DNA of 64,000 nucleotides from Phragmites australis (taxonomy: Eukaryota; Streptophyta; Magnoliopsida; Poales; Poaceae), in contig NC_084932.1 of NCBI RefSeq assembly GCF_958298935.1, positions 12,999,501-13,063,500 of the forward strand, given 5' to 3'. Of the stretch, positions 33,104 through 45,329 are shown piece after piece. The first letter of the stretch is position 1. Each line of letters starts with the position of its first letter. The notes under the pieces are model-generated. The model worked only from the letters and a program-made list of their open reading frames with translations, had not been told where the DNA came from and did not search any database. The translations under genes and the position numbers were made by a program.

Positions 33104-34275
33104 ATGGTGAACCTAAGGAACTGTGCCAATGCTAATGGCAATGCTTGTGATGGACATTGCAATGACAATCCACCTCCACCGCCATAGCCTTCCCTCGAGT
33201 AGCTTCTGGTAGTGTAAACTCAGATTCTACAAGGAGTGGCCCAGATAATGGCCCAAATGCAGCAGAATCCCCTCGCCGTCACCCCTGCACCACCACAGCA
33301 ACCCTGTGACAAGCTTGAAGAGTTCCAAAGGACTAAGCCGCCCACCTTCTCGTATGTCGTTGAACCTATGGGCGCCAATGACTAGCTCAAGGTCATCGAG
33401 AAGAAGCTTTTAGTCACTCAGTGCAACATAAGGGAGAAAGTTCTGTTCGCTTCACACCAACTGATGGGACCCATCGCAGACTGGTAGGATGCCTATGTCG
33501 CTACTCAAGAAGAACCTGATAGCATTAACTAGCAGGAGTTAAAGAATGCTTTTTGTGCTAATCATGTACCCCAAGGAGCTATCAAGATCAAGAGAAAGGA
33601 ATTCCTAGCACTCAAGTAAGGAGGAATCATTGTGAGTGAGTATGTCACAAGATTCACTCAGTTGTCCTGGTATGCACCAGAAGTTGTTGATACCGATGAG
33701 AAGAAGTAAGACTATTTCTTAGTAGGACTGAATGATGGACTGCAGTATTCTCTGGCTTCTTATGACTTCAAGAATTTCCAGGCCCTTGTAGATCCGCGCT
33801 TATCTTGAAGCACAAGAGAAACAAGATTGAGCGCAAGCGCAAAACGGACCATCGAGGTCAGTCAGGCAGTAACACCATGCCCCATTGTGACTCTTCTTAG
33901 TCTAGATCTATGAATCATTCTGGTCAGCAGTACAATTAGCCCAGGACCCAGTCTAGAAATCAAAGCTTTTCCAGGAACGTAGGACAGTACCAGCGCTCCA
34001 ACTTTCAAGCGCCCCACACTTCAAAGTCAGATCCCTCAAAGGAACAACAACACTGGCAACAACACTCAAGCCTCCGCCAAAGGAAAACCTTGTTTCCATT
34101 GTGGAGTAGAGGGACATTCTGCTTTCCAATGCCCTCAGAAGAATCCAAATTAGCCACCCGTCCAAGGTGCAAACTAGCAGAACCGCAATGGGAATCAGCC
34201 CCAAAATCAAGCAAAGAAGAATGTTGCTAGAGGCTGTGTGAACCATGTGGCAATTGATGAAGCTCAAGAAGCATA
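33104..34275 (+). pseudogene. Chromovirus gag with CCHC zinc knuckle
   Basis: From the ATG at 33104: MVNLRNCANANGNACDGHCN, a Pro stretch, then FQRTKPPTFSYVVEPMGAND and the capsid-like block EYVTRFTQLSWYAPEVV and YFLVGLNDGLQYSL. A nucleocapsid knuckle CFHCGVEGHSAFQC lies at 34091-34132 with all four metal ligands. Several TAG codons occur where Trp or Gln is expected (for example near 33382, 33486, 33529 and 33616). Gag packages element RNA; this copy cannot make it whole. Confidence 0.75.
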
Positions 34276-37200
34276 ACATGTCGTGATCGATATGTTTCTT
34301 ATCAACTCCAACCCCGCTATAGAATTATTTGATTCTAGAGCATCACATTCTTTTATATGAACCAAGTATGTGGCAAGATAAAATTTACCTATATCTCTAA
34401 TGAAGCATAGAATGATTGTTAGCTCCCTAGGTGGAGAAATGAAAGCAAGGCATGTATGCACTAACCTTAGTATTAAAATAAGGGGGCAGGTAGAATATCT
34501 GGCAAACCATATCATTTTGGTATCCGAAGGGATAGATATCATACTAGGAATGGATTAGTTAACCAAATTCAATGAGATTATCAACTGTGCAAGAAGATCC
34601 GTTCGTCTATTTGCTAAAGAAGGAAAAGATGTGGAATACAGTGTAGAAGTATCGCCAATGGTCAGAGGGATAGTAAATCAAGCTAATGGAAGCCCAATTG
34701 AGAGCATTCCAGTTGTTTGCGAATATCCGAATGTTTTTCCAGAAGATTTGCCACGTATGCCACCTGACTGTGACATACAATTTGTTATAGAACTAGTACT
34801 TGTTACGTCTCCTATATCTAAAAGGTCGTATAGAATGGCTGCTAATCAGTTAGTAGAACTTAAGGAACAATTGCAAGAGTTGTTAGACAAAGGTTATATC
34901 AACCCTAGTTCATCACCATGGGATGCACCAGTAATTTTCGTACCCAAGAATGACGGTACCTAAAGAATGTGTATAGATTACTGAGCCTTGAATGAGGTGA
35001 CCATTAAGAATAAATACCCTCATCCTAGGATCGATGACTTATTTGATCAGCTTAAAGGAGCATGTGTGTTCTCCAAGATTGATCTTCGCTCAGGATATCA
35101 TCAATTGAAGATTATAGCATGAGATATCCCTAAAACAGCTTTCATTACCCGTTATAGACTCTATGAATATACGGTCATGTCTTTTAGGTTGACCAACGCC
35201 TCTACCTACTTTATGTATTTGATGAACAAGGTGTTTATTGAATACTTGGATAAGTTTGTGGTAGTCTTTATTGATGACATCCTAGTTTTCTCAAGGAATG
35301 AAGAAGAATATGCAGAACATATGAGATTGATTCTATAGAAACTTAGGGATAATCGGTTGTTTGCTAAGTTGAGAAAATGTGAGTTTTGGCTAGACCAAGT
35401 TTCTTTCATCGGTCATATCATCTCCGACGGAGGGATAGCAGTTGATCCCAGAAAGGTGGAAGACGTTTTGAATTGAAAGCCTCCCCAGATTGTCTCTGAG
35501 ATCCGTAGTTTCCTTGGATTAGCAAGCTACTACCGTCGATTCATAGAAGGTTTCTCCAAGATTGCAAAGCCTATCACAGAGTTACTTGAGAAGGGTAAAA
35601 TGTTTAAATGGACCCCTGCTTGTGAGGCAAGTTTTAAAGAGTTGAAGAAAATATTAAAATCTGCGCCAGTATTAGTCATGCCAGATACACAAAAGTCGTT
35701 CTCCATCTATTGTGATGCCTCTCATCAAGGATTAGGATGTGTTCTTATGCAAGAAGGCCATGTTATAGCCTAGGCAATTGAGGAAGCACGAGAAACACTA
35801 CCCTACACGTGATTTGGAGTTAGCCACCGTGATACAAGCACTCAAGATATGGAGACACTATATGATTGTAAAAAGGTGTGAGATATATTTGGATCATAAG
35901 AGTTTGAAGTATACCTTTAATCAGCCAAATCTCAACCTCAGGCAGCGTAGATGGTTAGAGCTTATCAAGGATTATGACTTGGAAATTAATTATCATCCCA
36001 GAAAGGCGAATGTAGTTACCAATGCTAAGGCTCATCTCAAAGTGATGATCGTGCAAAACAGATGACTCGAGTTATACGAAGAGTTTGAAAGGCTTAATCT
36101 TGGTAAAAAATGCAGAAGTTATGGTACTTGGAGTCGATTTGACATTGGAATAAGAAGTTCGTAAAGGACAACTCGAGGATGGGAAGATTATGGAAATCAA
36201 GCAGCGTATTAAGGAGGGTAAAGCCCTAGGTTTTACTGAGGATGAGAATGGAACGATATGGTTTGAGAAGTGTATCTATGTCCCAGATATCAAACCTATT
36301 AAGGAAACTATACTTTAAGAAGCGTATGAGTCTGCATATCCTATTTATCCTGGAAGCACCAAGATGTATCAAGATCTTAAAGAACGGTCTTGGTGGTATG
36401 GTATGAAGAGAGAGATTGCAGAGTATGTAGCATTATGTGATATATGTTAGAGAGTCAAAGCTGAATATCAGAGACCACCTGGACTATTTCAACCTTTGAA
36501 GATACCATAATGGAAATAAGAAGAAATTAGTATGGGTTTTATCGTTGGATTGCCCCGAACCAATCTGGATATGATTCTATTTGGGTTATAGTGGATCGCT
36601 TGACGAAAGTTGCTCATTTTATTCTAGTGAAGACCACGTACACAGGACCTAAACTTGTTGAGTTGTATATCGCCCAAATTGTATGTTTGCATGGAGTACC
36701 CAAGAGGATTGTGTCTGATAGAGGAAGCTAGTTTACCTCTAGGTTTTGACAAAAGCTACATGAGACATTGGATACCAAGTTAAACTTTAGTTCGGCATAT
36801 CATCCGTAGACCGATGGTCAGACCGATAGGGTAAATAAAATTCTAGAAGATATTTTGAGAGCTTGTGCCTTGAAAAACAAGACTAGTTGGGATAAAAATC
36901 TTCCCTATGCAGAGTTTTCCAACAACAATAGTTATTAGGATAGTTTGAAAATGTCACCATTTGAAGCTTTGTATGGAAGAAAATGAGAACACCATTCTAC
37001 TAGAATGAGATAGGCAAAGTCAAGTGTTTGGTCCGGAAATTCTGAGAAAAATAGAAAGGCAAGTACAACAAATCAGGGAAAATTTGAGAACAGCTAAAAC
37101 ATGACAGAAGAGTTATGCTAATCATTGTCGTCATTAGTTGACTTTTGAAGCAGGTGACTCCCTATATCTACGAGTTTCACCAATCAGAGGTTTTTGTAGA

Positions 37201-37600
37201 TTTAAAGTCAAAGAAAAACTTGCACCAAGGTTTGTAGGACCTTTTAAGATGTTAGAAAAATGTGGAGAAGTAGCGTATCAATTGGAGCTACCACCTCAGC
37301 TAGCAAATGTTCATGATTTTTTTCATGTATCACAGTTGAAGAAATGTCTACGAGTTCCTGAGGAACAGATGCCCCTAGAAGAAATAGAAGTTGGAGAGGA
37401 TCTCACCTACATGGAGTATCCTATCAAGATTCTAGAGATATAAGAGCAAATCACCACGAACCGAAAATCCGTATGTGCAAGGTGCAGTGGACACACCATT
37501 CCGAAGAAGAAGCGACATGGGAAAGAGAATCTGGTCTGAAAGTCAAGTTTCCGCGGCTCTTCCCCGATCCTTCCAAATCTCGAGGGTGAGATTCATTCTA
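34276..37600 (+). pseudogene. Chromovirus pol: protease, RT, RNase H, integrase, chromodomain-like tail
   Basis: The protease region reads IELFDSRASHSF near 34321, with Arg in place of the Gly of the D-S-G active site. RT follows ([29 protein letters not shown], then [10 protein letters not shown] with both catalytic Asp near 35270). RNase H is [13 protein letters not shown] (35700) and YLDHKSLKYTF (35890). Integrase includes IVDRLTKVAHFI (about 36590), LVELYIAQIVCLHGVPKRIV and MSPFEALYGRK. The C-terminal FVGPFKMLEKCGEVAYQLEL and HVSQLKKCL (37200-37350) and the following VQWTHHSEEEATWE-like segment are the chromodomain tail. At least a dozen stops and several frameshifts are present. Confidence 0.82.
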
Positions 37601-37616
37601 AGGAGGGTAGGTTTGT

Positions 37617-40414
37617 AACACCCTGACTTTTTTGATTTTTAATTTCCTAAAAAAATTCTAGAATTTAATTAGGGTTTAAAAATAAATAGAAAGGTCCAAA
37701 CCTAATTTCTAAAATAAATTTAGTTTTGCCCTACGATATATTTTTGTGTTTCATTCATGATGGAATAGATGCATTAGAGTTTTTATTGCGTGGAAAATGA
37801 ATTTTTGAAATCTCGAGGCACGCCATTTGAATTTTGGAAAAGTTTGAAGATGCTTCCCTAAAAGAAAATTCAGTTTTTCTCCTATTGGCTGAAACCTTTT
37901 TCCTCTTTCTTTTTTTTCCCTTGTGGCCCAACCTTTTTTTCTCCTGAGCCGAGCATGTTCTCCCCTCCCTTGTCCACCCCACCTCTCGCCTCGGCCAGCC
38001 AAAGGCCAGGCCCAGCTCACCACAAGCGTGCGCCTGCGGCCGTCCTCCTCTCCCAGAAGACACCCTGGCGAGAACCAGCCTCCCTCTCCCTCCGGCGCAT
38101 GGGGCCCGCCCGTGGATCATCATCTCCGACCTAAACTCGGGTTTCTACCGAGCCCACACCAATCCTGACATCATCCGCCGCCTCTCCCAAGCCTGTATCC
38201 CAACAACCTCGCCCTTATCCGAACGTCCACGCTCATCCCAGCCTATTTAAGCTCGGTCCCCCTCTCTTTTCCATCCGTTTTTCGCCACCCCGAGCTGCCA
38301 CCCACCATTGTTGTTGCTCGGCTGAGCTTCGCCTTTTGCCGCTCTTGCCGCCTTCTTGCCGCAACCGAGGCCACCTCTAGCACTGAGTGCTCATGGGGAT
38401 TTGGTTCCACCGCTCCTCGTTGCCTTCCGTCGTTAGAGCACCCCCATCACCGAGCCACCATGAGCCAACGCTGCCACTTCCGTCGTCGGCCCGATTCACC
38501 GCCTCCAGGAGCCACCCGAGCAGCTCGGTGAGTTCGCAGTCCTCCCATGGTTCTTTTCCACCGCTTGCTATCACCACTGACGAGCCGTAGCTCAACTTCG
38601 GTGAGTTCACCACCGTGGTTCCTTTTCCGCCGTCATGCCGTAGCCCGCTGCTGTCGGCCGGATCTCTAAGCACAACACCTCTCTCCTCCACTGTTGGATC
38701 CATGATGGATGGCCTAGATTAGATCTTTTTATACCCCTTCGCTAAGCCAATCCTGTGATGACATGTGGCAACCTTAATCCAGTCAACTGCCAGTGCCACT
38801 TCATCATCCACATCAATCGGCTACGTCATCCAATCTACCTACATGTCAATGCAATGTCACCATCCTTTTATCCAGTCAACTTTTTGATTTATTTTAATTT
38901 GGGAAAAGTGGTAATCTTGAACTTCTATGTTTTTACCAAAAAGCCCCTGTCTTTTAGCCTCAAAACTTTTATTTATTTTTAGAAAGATCCTTCTATTTTT
39001 TTTCAAAAGGGTCCCTATCCTCTCTATTTTTATTCAAAATAGGTTCTTTTCTTTTTCATATTTAATCCTAAACTTCTTGTTAGCACTTGTCCTAGCTCTG
39101 ATTTAGATGATTTTCATGTTCTCGTGTTCATAGTAGCGTGTACTATCTTCTAGTACCTTTTTTTTATAGATGTTAACTATTGTTTGGTGTATTGTTCTTA
39201 GTTAGTTTTGTTGTGTGATTTTCCTGTGTGTTCTGAGAGAAGATGAGAAGCAGTTCGAGAACCTCCAAGACCAAGTGTTTGAATAGTCTGAGCAGCAAGT
39301 TGGAGGAGGCAAGTATTTTTTAATATTTTGATCCTAGTTTTCCAAATGCGTTCTTTATTTAAAACATGCATGCTGTTAATTTTGAATCCTATTTACTTAA
39401 AATACCATTTTCCATATATTCCTTGTTGTCAGTAGTGGTTATGTTGGGTAACTTATGTTTAGCTTGGCCTATTAATTAGTGAAATCCAGTTTTGTGTGTG
39501 CTAAATCGTAAGAGTCGATGTGTGGGGACGACTAAGGCCAGAACCATTTGAGTAGTGGTATGGGTTGTATAGTGGAAGAGAAGAGTGAAATCTTGTTGGA
39601 GCTACAAGGTGCAAAAGTGTGCTTCTGGATGGCGTGAAAACCACTTTAACGGCACTGAAACCTAGCGGACGTGAACATACTAGATGAAACTTTGTAATGG
39701 CCTTGTAGTGATTTTCCAATTAACACACCACTAGTGTATGTTACATGTTACGCGGACACGGCAATAAGGAAATCAGGACTCCTGGGGAAACCTGGACAAC
39801 CTCTGCAAAGTGTAAAATCTGATATATCAGCCGTGCTCGGTCATGAGAGACTTGGATCCTCACATGATTAGTTGGTTTGGTTAGATGGTTCTTTGTTACC
39901 TATGATGGGTATCAAGTCGGATAGTTTGAGAATCTGAAGTGGTTGTTAGGTAGTTGGAAAACATGTGAAGATATTTCTAGGAGATAGAAGTCTAGTGATG
40001 AATCACATAGTTAAATAGGAAACTTTCATAGCTCTACGATAGCATGGTTGGTATTTATGCAAAATTAAACCTGTTACAGGCTATTTCTTTATTTAAGTTT
40101 GCATGTCATTTACTTTCCACACTCTTGGAGTACGATATGTACTCACACTTGCTATTTTCATCCAAATGTGCATCAAATATTGCTCAGACAATGAAGGAGA
40201 ACTAGACTATTACATCGATGAAGATGAAGATTGCTAGACTGGTGGACCTTCGGTCAATTGCCTGTGGAAGATGGGAGCTTCGCTGTGTTTTGCTAGTGTG
40301 TTTAGTTAAAGAATTTGAGATCTTCTGTCTTATTTAAGTTAAATATTGTAATAATGGTACTATGTGTGATATACTAATGAACTCGCTGCATGTATGAAAC
40401 TTTATCCTAGTATA
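37617..40414 (+). repeat. 3' LTR of the chromovirus, ~2.8 kb
   Basis: Opens TGTAACACCCTGAC directly after a purine-rich tract. It includes a GC-rich block with TATA-like 'cctatttaagctcggtc' (38240) and the phrase gtgtaaaatctgatatatca (39810), and closes near 'tatcctagtataca'. The second half is homologous to the reverse strand of 62.5-64.0 kb, which supports it as LTR of a multicopy family. Confidence 0.7.
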
Positions 40415-40429
40415 CATATGGTTTGCATC

Positions 40430-41160
40430 TGATTTTGTCCCTTTATAAAACCGAGTGTGATAATAGAGTGCTCAAAAGGTATAATATGCATAATTATTCT
40501 ACATCACCCGCTCAAGTTGCTAATGGGCATAAGTTTGGTTTATTCCTGTCCCCGAGGAAACAATTAGGAGCTAATCAGATGAAGATGATTTCTTATGCTT
40601 CAACAGTCAAGAGCATCATGTAAGCTCAAGTCTGCATGTGCCCTAACTTAGCTTATGTAATGGGGATTCTAAACAATATCAGTTAAATACAGAACTAGAG
40701 CACTAGAAAGCTGTCAAGAAGACCTTGCATTATTTACAAGGCACTAAGAGCTTCAAACTCACATATCAGAAGTCTTATAATCTTGAGATTAAGGGTTATT
40801 CGGACTCTGACTTTGCGGGATGCATGGACACAAATAATTCGACTTCATGATATATTTTCACCCTCACGGCAAGAGCCATTTCTTAGAAAGGCTCCATACA
40901 ATTCCTTGTTGCATCTTCTACGGTGCAATATGAGTATGTGGCGTTTTATAAGGGTACCGAATAGGTCATATGGTTTAAGAATTTTATCCTATGACTAAAG
41001 TAGTTGACAGCATAAGTAAGTCATTCGTGATATACTGCGATAACAATACTGCAGTTTTCTTTTTAAGTAACAACAAGTCAAGTGGTGTTGTCAAATATAT
41101 TGACATTAAATATCATATTATGAAAGATAGAATTCAAGATCAAACTATTAAGATCTAAGA
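40430..41160 (+). pseudogene. Copia RT end and RNase H remnant
   Basis: Reading across frames gives VLKRYNMHNYSTSPAQVANG, QMKMISYASTVKSIM, AVKKTLHYLQGTKSFKL, IKGYSDSDFAGCMDTNNSTS, LVASSTVQYEYVAF and YCDNNTAVFFLSNN. These are the hallmark end of plant Ty1/copia polymerase (DSDFAGC carries an RNase H Asp). Frameshifts and stops occur near 40640, 40850 and 40885. The copy starts abruptly at the chromovirus LTR end and stops near 41160. It runs in the opposite orientation to the 27-32 kb copia element, so it is a separate insertion. Confidence 0.8.
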
Positions 41161-41164
41161 ATGA

Positions 41165-43340
41165 CAACGGGTGAGGCCGAGGCCAAGGGGAGCAAAACCG
41201 TATTCGACAGTCTCAACCGACCTGAAATGAAATGGTATAGGCGAAAACTAGCACCTAATCCCGCACCCGTTGGGTGCCCGTGGGTTTCAGTTCAGCAGTA
41301 ACAATTAAACAACACCGATTTCAGCAGTAAAAGCAGTACAACACTCATTTCAATAGTACAACACTCAATTCAGTTCATTTCAGCGGTACATCACTCACTT
41401 CAACACTCGATTCAGCTAGACTGTTCCCCATATTCAGCTAGACTACACTCAGCACAACAGTCCAAACACTCGTTTCTAATACAACAGTGTAGCAATACTC
41501 CCCCTGATGCCTACTTTTACCGCGATTTTAACATCTGGAGACACTTAAAAGCCTACGACATGCAAATAGCCAAGTACAAAATAGTAAAACTTCACAACAG
41601 TGCAACGCCTAAAATCATCCTTCAAAAGCTCCAAACAGCCAAAAAGAATCCTGTGCAACCATACATACACAGAATGACAGAACTCACTTTCAAACTTCTC
41701 ATACTTACGAAATTCGAAATTTCAAACAGGGATCTTATGATTCCTAACATCTCGCGTACGCATCCTGTGAACCAGGATCCAGAGCACCCCAAAACAGATC
41801 GCATGAGGCTTCTCAAACCCAAGAATCACTCAACCACCAGGCGCCAGGCTGCAGGGACACAACCACGCCAGAGGGGTCGGCATGGACGCGGAGGCTAGAC
41901 TACCGGAGGCCGGAGGGGTCGGCGCAAACAACGAGGCCAGAGGAGGCTGGATCTGCGGACTGGGTACGCATCACGTGGCAGCGGCGGCGCTTGCAGCCAT
42001 GCGGGTAGTGGTGGAAACGAGCTAAGCCGAGCCGCTCAAGATCGCAGAATGACGAGCCGAGCTGGAAAGAGGGCTCGGCTCGGCTCAAAAAATGAAACGA
42101 GCTAGAAAGAGGGCTTGGCTTGGGCTCGGTTCAGGCTCGAGCTGGCTTGGTAAAGCTTACGAGCCATAGCTTACCAGGCCACCAGCCCATGGCCGGCCTA
42201 GCTCAATCACCCAACCAATTTAATCGGTGGCTAGGGTTTCCTTGTGACAAAATCTGTTGCCGCTGTTGGCCGCCGTCGCCCATCACTTCGCCGCCCAACG
42301 CCAGCCCCCCTCATTCACCGCGTCACCACCCAAGACCGGTATCTGCCGTTAAGCACTTCGTTGCCCCGATGTTGACCCCCACCGTCCACCGCGCCACCGA
42401 ACCCTACCTTTTGTTGTGCCGCTAACGCCTGATGCTAGACCCCGCCATCCATCGCGCCGCCGACAGCCGCCGCCGAACCCTGCAACCATCCGCCAGCCAA
42501 CGCCTACACGTGTCGTGCAGCACCAACGCCTGACACCAGCACACCCTCCACCAACGCTACTCCCTTGTCTGCCGCACATTGGCTCTCATCATCGAGACCG
42601 CCTTATGATGGCAGTGTGGTTGCACAGAGGAGGTGTGGCATGAGGAGAGCAGCACGCACCAGAGTGTCGTGAGCCGTTGTGCCCGCAATGAGCGCACTAG
42701 CTTGCCTAGCCCTCCCGCGTCGCCCACCGCAATGCGGCCATCGCCACCTCTTCGTCCATCGCTAGCGATAGCGTCAGTGGAACCACGTGGAGCACTCCCT
42801 CCCTTGACTTCCCTTCTACACAGAAGATGCCATGGGCTTGGTCTAGCTCGCAAGCCGCTCACGAGCTAGTTGAAGCTTGGCTCGATTTAGAAATAAGCCA
42901 ATGAGGAGGCTCATGCTCAGCTCATTTGGACAACAAGCCGATCCTAGCCTCCATGAGCCCGAGCTAGCTCGTGAGCCTCGAGCTTTCTGTCTAGCCTTAC
43001 TTGCAGGTTGCGAATGGTACGTTTAGGTTTTCCTTAGTGGCTGAAGACTTTAGTAATCGAGTGCTGAGCTGGGCCTCACTCTAAGTGCGAGGGAAGGCTG
43101 GGCCTGGGCAGGGTGAGGCCACGCAAGTGACCAGGGGAGGGGAGGATGGGCCTGCATTTTAGATTTTGGATGACTCGTGGGCAGTAGTGGGTGAAATTAG
43201 AAACCAAGCCCGACACGACCCATTTTGGGTACCTAACCCGCCAGACCCATGGGTGAGAAATGAAACCCAAACTTGGACCCATCGGGCATAAAACCCGTAG
43301 GTACCCGAACTCATGTGTTCAATTGTTATCCCTATCAAGG
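41165..43340. mobile_element. Probable hAT-like or composite DNA element, GC-rich core
   Basis: The left edge (aatgacaacgggtgaggccg and gcacccgttgggtgcccgtg, 41160-41290) and the right edge, read in reverse (gggataacaattgaac, gggtacctacgggttttatg and related; 43180-43340), carry similar 'acgggt-gggtaccc' strings in inverted sense. Such 'gggt(a/c)cc' rich ends are common in grass hAT-type non-autonomous elements. The ends are not perfect and no target duplication was confirmed, so the boundaries are tentative. Confidence 0.35.
42007..43005. mobile_element. Possible nested element with 'gagccgagct' ends and GC-rich core
   Basis: Repeated 'aacgagct-agccgagcc' strings fill 42010-42160. Diverged reverse versions (gagctagctcgtgagcctcg, aagcttggctcg) fill 42850-43005. 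Between them lies a GC-rich core (42240-42860) whose frames on both strands are low-complexity Pro/Arg/Ala and not believable as proteins. The pattern suggests a DNA transposon that has taken up GC-rich genic sequence. No transposase is present. Confidence 0.4.
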
Positions 43341-44104
43341 TCGTGCATATAAGTACAAAGTCTATACTTGCCAATCCAATAATTAAAGGCTTATCACCTA
43401 ATATATTTTAAAAACGTGTTGATGACATGAGTTTAACCACGTTCGCTCCATGATCGGTGGCCAAAACCAAATTAGTTGGTTGCGGTCCCATCTACTAGTG
43501 TATATTGACAAAGAGGAAGCCGACGGCCTAGATTGATCTAATTGCTCGTTCTCATTTTTTTCATAAAATTTGTGAACAAAGTCGTAGCACTAAGGTGGCC
43601 GAAGGCCACTAATCGTCATCGCCGGTGATCTCCTTCAACTCCAACGATCGACGTAACTACGTCAACCAAGAAGAACAATATCCTATCCCTTCTCTTCACC
43701 AACCCGTTAAGACCTACTCCTAATGGCTTTACCAAATCAAGGTTCTCAATTTTGCAGCTTAATTTTGGTGCTTAGCAATTTAGGTCGATGATCAGAGGTG
43801 TTTTAAGGATATAAACTTCTAATAGATCTGCCCCTAATTATTGCAGTTCTCGGTCCTAGACCATGTGGGTTTGTGCGGTCGTGCACGGCCTTGGTCCCGG
43901 TGATGCGTTGGCAAGGAGCATGTTTGTTCATCATCCTCGATTCAATGGTGGTAGAGGAGCAGCATACACACGCATCGATCATCTGTCTATGTACTCTTAC
44001 ATCAGCCCTGTCCAGCTGTCTCATACCACACTCCACAACGCAACTTCGCGCCCCTGGATGGGATCTTCTGATATATAGATCCGTATGTATCAGAGGATTC
44101 ATGT
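43341..44104. other. Spacer, no gene recognised
   Basis: Mixed-composition sequence with frames on both strands over 43803-44112 that are mutual shadows and have no domain. It may hold the displaced upstream flank of the DUF724 gene, now separated from it by the MULE. Confidence 0.35.
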
Positions 44105-44298
44105 CCCTTTAAGATTATTTTTAATAGTTTTTCTTTGTGATTTCTTTTATAAAAAGATTCTCTCTTTTATTATCTTTATCTCAGAATTCTCTCTTTTTCC
44201 TTCATAAATCTTTTAAAAAATTGTTACACATAAGAAAAAATAAAAAGAAGAATAAAAAAATAAAATAAAATAAAAAAATATGATTAAAGATGGTCTAA
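44105..44298. mobile_element. MITE (second copy of the 2.8 kb family)
   Basis: The T-rich left arm starts 'tttaagattatttttaatag'. The A-rich right arm ends 'atatgattaaagatggtct', which in reverse reads agaccatctttaatcatat. The ends are therefore imperfect inverted repeats. The interior motifs gattctctctt, tccttcataaat and aaaattgttacacataag match 2805-3010. Confidence 0.55.
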
Positions 44299-44439
44299 GT
44301 TGACGAGAAGACCGAGACAAGACCCACGCCATCACATTCTCTCCAAGACCACCATGTAGGCATCGGACTCCATCCGAGCCGTCCGCCTCCACCATGCGCC
44401 TCAAGATCCGAGCCCCTCTCCCACCGTCGCACCAAAATC

Positions 44440-44565
44440 GAAAAAATTCTCTGGTGTCATACTGCACTAGCCGACTCTGCAGCACCACTCCCGATTGCAG
44501 CCACGTGTGCGCATCAGAGAATCTCAAAGCACCAGACCAAGCGAGCTGTCTGGAGCACGAGCCGA
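44440..44565 (+). repeat. Left terminal inverted repeat of the MULE
   Basis: Shares gaaaaaattctctggtgtc, cagccacgtgtgcgcatcag and agcgagctgtctggagcac with the reverse of 48689-48796. It contains about 16 extra bases (gcagcaccactcccg) that the right copy lacks. Confidence 0.85.
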
Positions 44566-45320
44566 GCATAACCAATCGTGGCTCCCTTCTCTCTATTTCC
44601 GCAAGCCAGAAATCCCACCAAACCGAGCTTACCATAGCCAAATAGCACCGCTGGAGCCCCTGACAGCGCCATCCAGGTGGCCCACCGCTGATCCCGCACG
44701 TTGTTCGCTAGATCGCATGTTGCCTCCCTGATCGGCTCCTTGATCCAACACGTTGCCGCCGAACTCCATCCCCACACCCCACCTCGCGCCACCTGAAGGC
44801 AGTTTCGCCATTGTCGCCCCACCTCGCGAGGACGCATCTGCCTTTCGTCGTCTCCAGGAACTCCAGAGGCAGCATGCTAATCCGGCAACAACCGTCGATA
44901 TCACGCTCTGTGTGCTGCTTCCATGAACCATCATCGATCGCTGAGCCAACCGCCGCTGATCAGACGATGCTCGGGTCCTACACCAACCCTTGCAACACTT
45001 ACATCATCATCAAGCCCCACCGTTGAGCCGATCGTCGCTACTTTGATAGTCTCAGCTGTGATGCATGCATTAGTGGTCTCAATGTCAACATCAACGTTAG
45101 TTGAGTCCACTCTGATGATGATATCGCAATATTCATCTACAGTGATGCCACAAATTTTGACCATGTCTGTTTTAAAAATACCCGAAGTTGTGGCACCAGA
45201 GGAATCTCCAATTGAGGTAACCTGAGCTAACAATTTTGATACTAACATAATATTTCTTATTGTATTTAGATTATTTTAATTTTTGTCCTATTGTACCACA
45301 GGTTGAAGGTAATCATGGTC
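44566..45320 (+). other. MULE 5' region, no domain recognised
   Basis: GC-rich then mixed sequence; short frames overlap on both strands. A probable intron with GT-AG ends (about 45219-45301) separates 'GTC' and 'GGTTGAAGG', so this region probably holds leader and first exon of the transposase gene. Confidence 0.4.
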
Positions 45321-45329
45321 AAACTTTAA

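Larger units (their letters stand above)
32060..40414 (+). mobile_element. Ty3/gypsy chromovirus (Tekay-type), 5'-truncated, with 3' LTR
   Basis: Ordered plus-strand remnants are: an upstream ORF (32130-32675), gag with a CCHC knuckle (33104-34260), protease, RT, RNase H, integrase and a C-terminal chromodomain-like tail (34276-37600). A purine-rich tract (aaggagggtaggttt) and an LTR opening TGTAACACCC at 37617 follow. No TGTAACACCC-type 5' LTR occurs upstream, so the 5' end was lost before the junction with the copia element. Every gene carries in-frame stops. The LTR end near 40414 is estimated from the resumption of copia coding sequence at about 40430. Confidence 0.8.

Noticed and set aside
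42120..42869. Frames of 75-101 codons on both strands in the GC core
   Set aside because: Mutual shadows, low complexity, no domain or splice-linked continuation.
43803..44112. Frames on both strands near 43.9 kb as a possible gene
   Set aside because: Three frames cover the same bases, none has a domain or splice partners.
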